The translations under genes and the position numbers were made by a program. A stretch of 64,000 bases of DNA from Bacillus licheniformis DSM 13 = ATCC 14580 (GTDB lineage: Bacteria > Bacillota > Bacilli > Bacillales > Bacillaceae): the NCBI RefSeq assembly GCF_000011645.1, contig NC_006270.3:739001-803000 (forward strand), written 5' to 3'. How positions within the stretch are numbered: position 1 is the first letter of the stretch; each line of letters begins with the position of its first letter. Positions 61,790-64,000 of the stretch are shown piece after piece. Below the pieces are notes generated by a model, which was not told the DNA's origin, made no database searches, and saw nothing but the letters and a program-made list of their open reading frames with translations.

Positions 61790-61970
61790 GACAAACCCTC
61801 GCATTCGTTGTCAGGCCTGCTAAGTCGGTGCTCACGAATAGAGGAAGGATCGGCGGCTAACCGCCAGGCGTCCTGCCTGAACGCCGCCGTAATCACCTCC
61901 TGTGAAAGTCTGCTTCGATGCTCGGCCTTCCTAGACTGCAAGGGTTGCGGGTCACGCTGAGCTTAAAGGA
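61790..61970. other. GC-rich structured intergenic segment, possible repeat element or RNA
   Basis: This gap of about 180 bp is more GC-rich than other intergenic DNA here and is packed with self-complementary words: GGCGG..CCGCC (61852-61866), GGCGTCCTGCC.., and GGCGGC / GCCGCC. One strand carries AATCACCTCCTGTGA (61890-61904), the anti-Shine-Dalgarno sequence of 16S rRNA; the other therefore carries AGGAGGTGATT. Short frames across it are not protein-like. B. subtilis and B. licheniformis are known to share a dispersed element of about 190 bp; I suspect this is a copy but cannot confirm it. Confidence 0.35.
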
Positions 61971-61973
61971 TGT

Positions 61974-62105
61974 TTATTTTTTGACGCTTTCAAGCAGGTT
62001 GGCCAAAAAGTGTTTTTTATAGCTTTGAAGCTTTCTTCCTTCATACTTCGTCATTCCCAGCTTTTTCAGTTCTTCTACATACCAGCCTTTGCTTCCGTAA
62101 TGCAT
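61974..62105 (-). CDS. yflJ: Small conserved protein YflJ
   Basis: 43 residues from ATG 62105 (GAAGGGAG upstream): MHYGSKGWYVEELKKLGM at the start and YKKHFLANLLESVKK at the end. Position, length and sequence agree with B. subtilis YflJ. The longer frame to 62186 is rejected because the ribosome site fits only the short form. Soluble, basic, function unknown. Confidence 0.72.
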   Translation of the reverse strand: MHYGSKGWYVEELKKLGMTKYEGRKLQSYKKHFLANLLESVKK

Positions 62106-62236
62106 GGCAGAAAACTCCCTTCTATATTTCGATGCAATTGGGATTCTAACATCTATAGAAAAACGCTGAAAAGGGATAGGCGGCAATTTTTAAAAACTGA
62201 GTCTTTCGACATAGTCTGGAAGTTTGAGGGCAGGCG

Positions 62237-62392
62237 TCAGCCGTGTGTCAAACTGGTGACGATCATCACAATGATCGCGATGCTGAGGACGATCCCAATA
62301 TATTTTAAGAAGCCGTTCTTTTTTTTATGAGCATATACGATTAACAGGATGCTCTCGATAAAAAAGATCAGCCCGATGATGGCAAACAGCAT
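62237..62392 (-). CDS. yflI: Small membrane protein YflI
   Basis: 51 residues: two hydrophobic segments (about 2-19 and 29-46) joined by a basic loop (AHKKKNGFLK). The length equals B. subtilis YflI and the order yflG-yflI-yflJ-yflK is kept. AAAGGAGC ribosome site lies upstream of the start on the minus strand. Function unknown. Confidence 0.72.
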   Translation of the reverse strand: MLFAIIGLIFFIESILLIVYAHKKKNGFLKYIGIVLSIAIIVMIVTSLTHG

Positions 62393-62436
62393 GCGGTAAA
62401 GCTCCTTTCGGCACAGTTTGTCTTTTATTTTAGCAT

Positions 62437-62470
62437 AAAAGCCCGCGCTTCTATGAGCCGGGCTTTTTTA
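62437..62470. terminator. Bidirectional terminator near the mapB 3' end
   Basis: AAAAGCCCG (62437-62445) pairs with CGGGCTTTT (62459-62467), loop of 13. On the minus strand it follows the mapB stop. Confidence 0.75.
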
Positions 62471-62477
62471 TGCGTAA

Positions 62478-63230
62478 TCAGTCAAGCTGTGTTAAAATGA
62501 TCGGTTCGTTTTTCGTGATGACGATCGTATGCTCGATCTGCGCCACAAAGCTGCCGTCAGGCGTTTTGAATGTCCAGCCGTCTCCGGCTTCGATGGTATG
62601 TTCTGCTTTTGTGGAAACAAACGGCTCAAGGGCGATGACGGTTCCGTTTTTAAAGAGCGCATTATCAAACGGGTCATAGTAATTTAAGATATGGTTGGGC
62701 GCTTCATGGAGGTTCCTTCCAATCCCGTGTCCCGTCAGGTTTTTAATGACGGTAAATCCGTTTGCTTTTGCTTCATTGTATACGGCTCTGCCGATTTGGT
62801 TTTGTTTCTTGCCGGCGCGCGCCTGCAAAAGCCCCTTTTGAAAAGCGCTTTCCGCACTTTGGCAAAGCTTGTGCAGCATTTCATCGCCTTTTCCGAGTAC
62901 AAAAGAAATGCCCGTATCAGAATAGTAGCCGCCAAATTCAGCGGAGATGTCGATGTTGATCAAATCCCCTTCTTTTAAAATTCTGGATTCGCTTGGGATG
63001 CCGTGGGCGACTTCATCGTTCACACTGATGCACGTCGTTCCCGGGAAGTCGTATTCTTTTTCCGGAGCCGATGCGGCGCCATGGGCTTCAAGCACTTCTT
63101 TTCCGATGAGATCCAGCTCTTTTGTGCTCATGCCGGGAGCTGCTTTTGCCTTCATTTCCTCCCTGGCTAAAGCGACGATTCTGCCGATTTTCTTGAGCCC
63201 TTCCAGCTCTTGGTCATTCGTTACAATCAC
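62478..63230 (-). CDS. mapB: Methionine aminopeptidase type I
   Basis: 250 residues, the size of B. subtilis MapB (YflG). The five metal ligands are present: DISAEFGGYYSDTGISF (two Asp, near residues 94 and 105), GHGIGRNLHEAPN (His, near 168), ALEPF (Glu, near 201) and IEHTIVI (Glu, near 233). It removes the initiator Met from nascent proteins. The start is probably GTG (63228-63230) reading MIVTNDQELEG, as in B. subtilis. A second map gene usually lies in the ribosomal-protein cluster, outside this window. Confidence 0.94.
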   Translation of the reverse strand: MIVTNDQELEGLKKIGRIVALAREEMKAKAAPGMSTKELDLIGKEVLEAHGAASAPEKEYDFPGTTCISVNDEVAHGIPSESRILKEGDLINIDISAEFGGYYSDTGISFVLGKGDEMLHKLCQSAESAFQKGLLQARAGKKQNQIGRAVYNEAKANGFTVIKNLTGHGIGRNLHEAPNHILNYYDPFDNALFKNGTVIALEPFVSTKAEHTIEAGDGWTFKTPDGSFVAQIEHTIVITKNEPIILTQLD

Positions 63231-63314
63231 AATTCATTCCCGCTTTCTTTTTTTATATTCCATTTCAAGCTTACCATATTTGTTTGCGAAAAAGGAACAG
63301 AGCGGCTTCAAGAC

Positions 63315-63348
63315 AAAAAAAGCACCCGCTTATTTAGAAGCGGGTGCT
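63315..63348 (-). terminator. Intrinsic terminator after the LtaS-type gene
   Basis: A perfect 11-bp stem AGCACCCGCTT / AAGCGGGTGCT, with a T-run on the minus strand, lies just after the stop at 63355. Confidence 0.88.
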
Positions 63349-63354
63349 GTCTGT

Positions 63355-64000
63355 TTATTGTCCGGAATCCGATTTCGTTGTTTGCGCCGCATCAGATTCT
63401 GATGTTTTCGGATTGTGGTTGGTATAGTCGTAGTCGCTCGGATTGATCGCTTTAAAGCCCTTCGGTTTATAGAAGCGCAGCAAATCTCCGTCGACGATTT
63501 TATCCGACATTTCGAGTTCTTTTTTCACGGCCTCTTCGATGTTCGGATCGATGTCTTTTTCGTTCAGTAGCTCTCCTGTTTTCGTGTCATAGTAGTTTCC
63601 GTTCGTTTTCGTATATTCCGGAGAGACGAAATCGCCGTTGCGGAACGGAATAATTTCACGGTGTTCCGGTGACAGAAGGTCTGAACCGCTCATCAGGTAA
63701 TCTTTCGTATTCACGCCCATCAAATGAAGCAGGGTAGGGGCTACATCGACTTCGCCGCCGTATTTATGGGATTTGATTCCCTTGACCCCAGGCGCGTGGA
63801 TGAACAGCGGCACCCTTTGCAATTGGGCGTTTTCATATGGTGTGATGTCTTTGCCCAAAACTTTGGCCATCGCTTTGTTGTGATTTTCAGAAATACCGTA
63901 GTGGTCCCCGTACATGACGACAATCGTATTATCATACAGTCCGGCTTTTTTCAGGTCGTTGAAGAATTGTTCAAGCGCCTGGTCCATGTAGTTGGCCGAC
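63355..64000 (-). CDS. yflE: Lipoteichoic acid synthase family protein YflE, C-terminal part
   Basis: The last 215 residues are visible; the 5' part lies beyond the right edge. The extracellular alkaline-phosphatase-like catalytic domain shows the metal ligands MYGDHYG (Asp-His) and the typical ALEQFFNDLKKAGLYDNTIVV (split), APGVKG, and DVAPTLLHLMGV. The tail is polar and Ser/Thr-rich. LtaS-type enzymes polymerise glycerolphosphate from phosphatidylglycerol onto the lipid anchor outside the membrane. Next to mapB as in B. subtilis. The diacylglycerol it releases is the substrate of DgkB, also in this window. Confidence 0.92.
   Translation of the reverse strand, partial: SANYMDQALEQFFNDLKKAGLYDNTIVVMYGDHYGISENHNKAMAKVLGKDITPYENAQLQRVPLFIHAPGVKGIKSHKYGGEVDVAPTLLHLMGVNTKDYLMSGSDLLSPEHREIIPFRNGDFVSPEYTKTNGNYYDTKTGELLNEKDIDPNIEEAVKKELEMSDKIVDGDLLRFYKPKGFKAINPSDYDYTNHNPKTSESDAAQTTKSDSGQ

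Noticed and set aside
61545..61960. Two opposing frames across the yflK end and the GC-rich segment
   Set aside because: Frames arise from high GC content; the minus-strand one runs through the yflK terminator, and neither has protein-like hydrophobic pattern or a placed start.

Overview
The window is chromosomal DNA of a Bacillus of the subtilis/licheniformis group, most like B. licheniformis or B. paralicheniformis. This rests on gene content and order. yerO-swrC-dgkB-rlmCD, a rap-phr pair followed by yeeI, yfmT-yfmS-yfmR, yfmP-yfmO-yfmM-yfmL-yfmJ and yflT-yflS...yflN-nos-acyP-yflK-yflJ-yflI-mapB-yflE all follow the B. subtilis order. Blocks not found at these places in B. subtilis 168 lie between them: a GH26 mannanase, a type I restriction-modification island, a beta-glucoside PTS operon, a zinc-response cluster, the biotin operon and a voltage-gated sodium channel. 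I saw no rRNA, tRNA, CRISPR array, integrase or complete insertion sequence.

Layout. 0-8 kb: two small unknown genes, secreted mannanase GmuG, the TetR regulator YerO divergent from the RND pump SwrC, a GNAT acetyltransferase and a nucleoside hydrolase. 8-10.4 kb: lipid kinase DgkB and rRNA methyltransferase RlmCD. 10.4-18.2 kb: an AT-rich defence island with half-size hsdS, hsdM, hsdS, hsdR and a broken HNH nuclease gene. 18.2-18.6 kb: a scar in which the 5' part of a rap gene is fused to the 3' part of rlmCD. 18.6-23.1 kb: a LicT-type antitermination system (cre, promoter, RAT, terminator) driving a beta-glucoside EII, a 6-phospho-beta-glucosidase and the antiterminator. 23.2-27.3 kb: rap-phr, a methyltransferase, yeeI and an Xre/membrane-protein pair. 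27.4-33.3 kb: aldehyde dehydrogenase, soluble chemoreceptor, DASS carboxylate carrier and ABC-F protein.

33.5-38.6 kb is a cluster with Zur-type operators: folE2 on the minus strand, then a flavoprotein, a FeoB-like GTPase-permease (frameshifted here) and the COG0523 metallochaperone zagA. 38.7-44.9 kb is bioWAFDBI behind a BirA operator. 45-54.8 kb holds the Nav channel, MerR regulator and MFS pump, ABC-F protein, DEAD-box helicase, quinone reductase, a SigB-controlled stress gene, a second DASS carrier and a VanZ-like protein. 54.8-64 kb holds two metallo-beta-lactamase-fold hydrolases, a secreted M14 carboxypeptidase, nitric oxide synthase, an SdpR/SdpI-like pair, acylphosphatase, a MOSC protein, a GC-rich structured intergenic segment, two tiny genes, methionine aminopeptidase and the 3' part of an LtaS-type enzyme.

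The strongest unexplained structure is the rap'::'rlmCD joint at 18.45 kb. It is the junction expected from an ancient tandem duplication spanning the rlmCD 3' end to the rap 5' end; the two copies now hold the restriction island and the bgl operon. The most promising candidate system is the Zur-box-controlled flavoprotein, FeoB-like permease and ZagA cluster, which may be an undescribed zinc-limitation or zinc-uptake module. Gene names rest on remembered B. subtilis homologues; no database search was run.
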